Shown here piece after piece: positions 5,508 through 6,213 of a stretch of 6,213 nt of DNA. A program made the translations under genes and the position numbers. How positions within the stretch are numbered: position 1 is the stretch's first letter; every line of letters starts with the position of its first letter. The stretch spans positions 1 to 6,213 of the forward strand of contig JAFOLN010000072.1 of the NCBI GenBank assembly GCA_017419325.1, read 5' to 3'. The notes beneath the pieces were generated by a model that was not told where the DNA came from, ran no database searches, and saw only the letters and a list, made by a program, of their open reading frames with translations. This DNA comes from Clostridia bacterium (GTDB lineage Bacteria; Bacillota; Clostridia; Oscillospirales; RGIG577).

Positions 5508-5861
5508 ATGAGCAAAATATATTTCACCATCACCGGTACCTGCTACCGTCACGGTCAGGAGTTCTTTGAGCCGGATATGACTGTCAGACTTGTAATGGAG
5601 CCCGATAATAAATTCGACAAGGAAGCCATAAAGGTCGAAATGGAAGGCCTCGGTCTTGTGGGATATGTGGCAAACAGCCCTCATACCGTACTGGGCGAAA
5701 GCTTCAGCGCGGGGCGCATTTATGACAAGATAGGCGATACGGCGACCGGAGAGGTTCTCTACGTTCTCCCGAAGGGCGTGCTCTGCCGCATCGACGAAGA
5801 CTCATTGCTTCCCACAGGCATTCTCTGCGCAGATAATGACGAAGATAAAATTCCTTTTTAA
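5508..5861 (+). CDS. Stand-alone HIRAN-domain protein
   Basis: The 117-residue product fits the HIRAN domain over about residues 3-90: an N-terminal strand IYFTITGTCY, VRLVMEPDNKFDKEAIKV (26-43) with the family's EPDN.(F/Y)D..AI signature, and LGLVGYVANSP (48-58) matching the usual iGYv turn. The HIRAN domain of human HLTF binds 3' ends of single-stranded DNA and directs fork remodelling; bacterial stand-alone copies are poorly studied. The tail (97-117) is acidic, with DNDEDK near the end. No catalytic domain is present, so a DNA-end-binding or adaptor role is inferred. The start at 5508 has AAGGAGG with a 7-base spacer. The gene heads a likely two-gene unit with 5891-6163, and its promoter shares the motif found before the ATP-grasp/rtcB operon. 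Confidence 0.85.
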   Translation: MSKIYFTITGTCYRHGQEFFEPDMTVRLVMEPDNKFDKEAIKVEMEGLGLVGYVANSPHTVLGESFSAGRIYDKIGDTATGEVLYVLPKGVLCRIDEDSLLPTGILCADNDEDKIPF

Positions 5862-5890
5862 ACGATAACTATAAAAAGGAGACAAGACAT

Positions 5891-6163
5891 ATGCCGTATA
5901 TTCCGGAGGAACACAAAAAGTATCCCGTTCTCCCTAACTCGCGCAAACGCGGAGGAGAGGTTTTTCAATATAACGATTTTCCCGAGGACAAGTTTTTAGC
6001 ACTCGTTGGGGAGCATCTTATTCCTTACGGCTACGACAGCTACGAAGAATACTTTTCAAAAATCGACATGCTTATAAAAATGCATTCAAAGGAGCTTTTT
6101 TCCAGCTGTAACAAGCAAAATAATCCCTCTCATTTTTTATCGGTAAACCTGGTTGAAAATTAA
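5891..6163 (+). CDS. Small protein of unknown function, downstream of the HIRAN gene
   Basis: The 90-residue product is not one I recognise. The N-terminal half is rich in Pro, Tyr, Lys and Glu (MPYIPEEHKKYPVLPNSRKR) and contains GGEVFQY. Residues 40-65 (VGEHLIPYGYDSYEEYFSKIDMLIKM) look like an amphipathic helix-turn-helix arrangement. The last 20 or so residues are Asn/Ser-rich and AT-rich in codon use compared with the rest, so the end may be divergent or truncated. There is no signal peptide, membrane segment or zinc motif (the single C73 is isolated). AGGAG lies nine bases before the ATG, and the gap to the HIRAN stop is 29 bases without a terminator, so the two genes are probably co-transcribed. 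The remaining 50 bases to the window edge show no feature I can support. Confidence 0.7.
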   Translation: MPYIPEEHKKYPVLPNSRKRGGEVFQYNDFPEDKFLALVGEHLIPYGYDSYEEYFSKIDMLIKMHSKELFSSCNKQNNPSHFLSVNLVEN

Positions 6164-6213
6164 GATAAATATATCGATTTTGAGCTTCATTTTTTTATCG
6201 TGGCCTGTACAAA

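Overview
The window looks like chromosomal DNA of a low-to-medium-GC Firmicute, most likely an anaerobic Clostridia-type gut bacterium. This is an inference from strong AAGGAGG-type ribosome binding sites, TATAAT-type promoters, short gaps between genes, and the protein families present (R2K-type ATP-grasp, RtcB, WYL regulator, SfsA, stand-alone HIRAN). There is no transposase, integrase, tRNA, rRNA or CRISPR array.

Layout from left to right. Bases 1-34 hold the start of a gene that runs off the left edge on the minus strand. At 109-819 (minus) is a small basic protein with an Ada-type HxxxC...CxxC zinc-binding module. A 373-base divergent spacer (820-1192) carries a promoter for each direction and two inverted repeats. 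Genes 1193-2047 and 2088-3326 (plus) form an operon of an R2K-like ATP-grasp ligase and the RNA ligase RtcB, closed by a strong terminator at 3342-3390. Converging on it is a WYL-domain transcription regulator (4488-3466, minus). Divergent from the regulator is sfsA (4715-5386, plus). It is followed by a two-gene unit on the same strand: a stand-alone HIRAN-domain protein (5508-5861) and a 90-residue protein I do not recognise (5891-6163).

The main observation is a shared promoter architecture. The heptamer AAGTCCG, followed by a T-tract and then ACA, lies exactly 29 bases before a TATAAT-like -10 box in three intergenic regions: before the ATP-grasp/rtcB operon, before sfsA (between it and the WYL gene), and before the HIRAN gene. 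A related TTTTTCGGACACATC element precedes the zinc-protein gene on the other strand. These promoters lack a good -35 box. Some WYL regulators (mycobacterial PafBC, Caulobacter DriD) respond to DNA damage, and PafBC activates promoters with a degenerate -35 box. My inference is that this locus is a small nucleic-acid damage or repair regulon (RtcB RNA ligation, ATP-grasp ligation, HIRAN DNA-end binding, nuclease-like SfsA, Ada-type zinc module) controlled by the resident WYL protein. The motif and its spacing are seen directly; the regulator-motif link is a hypothesis.
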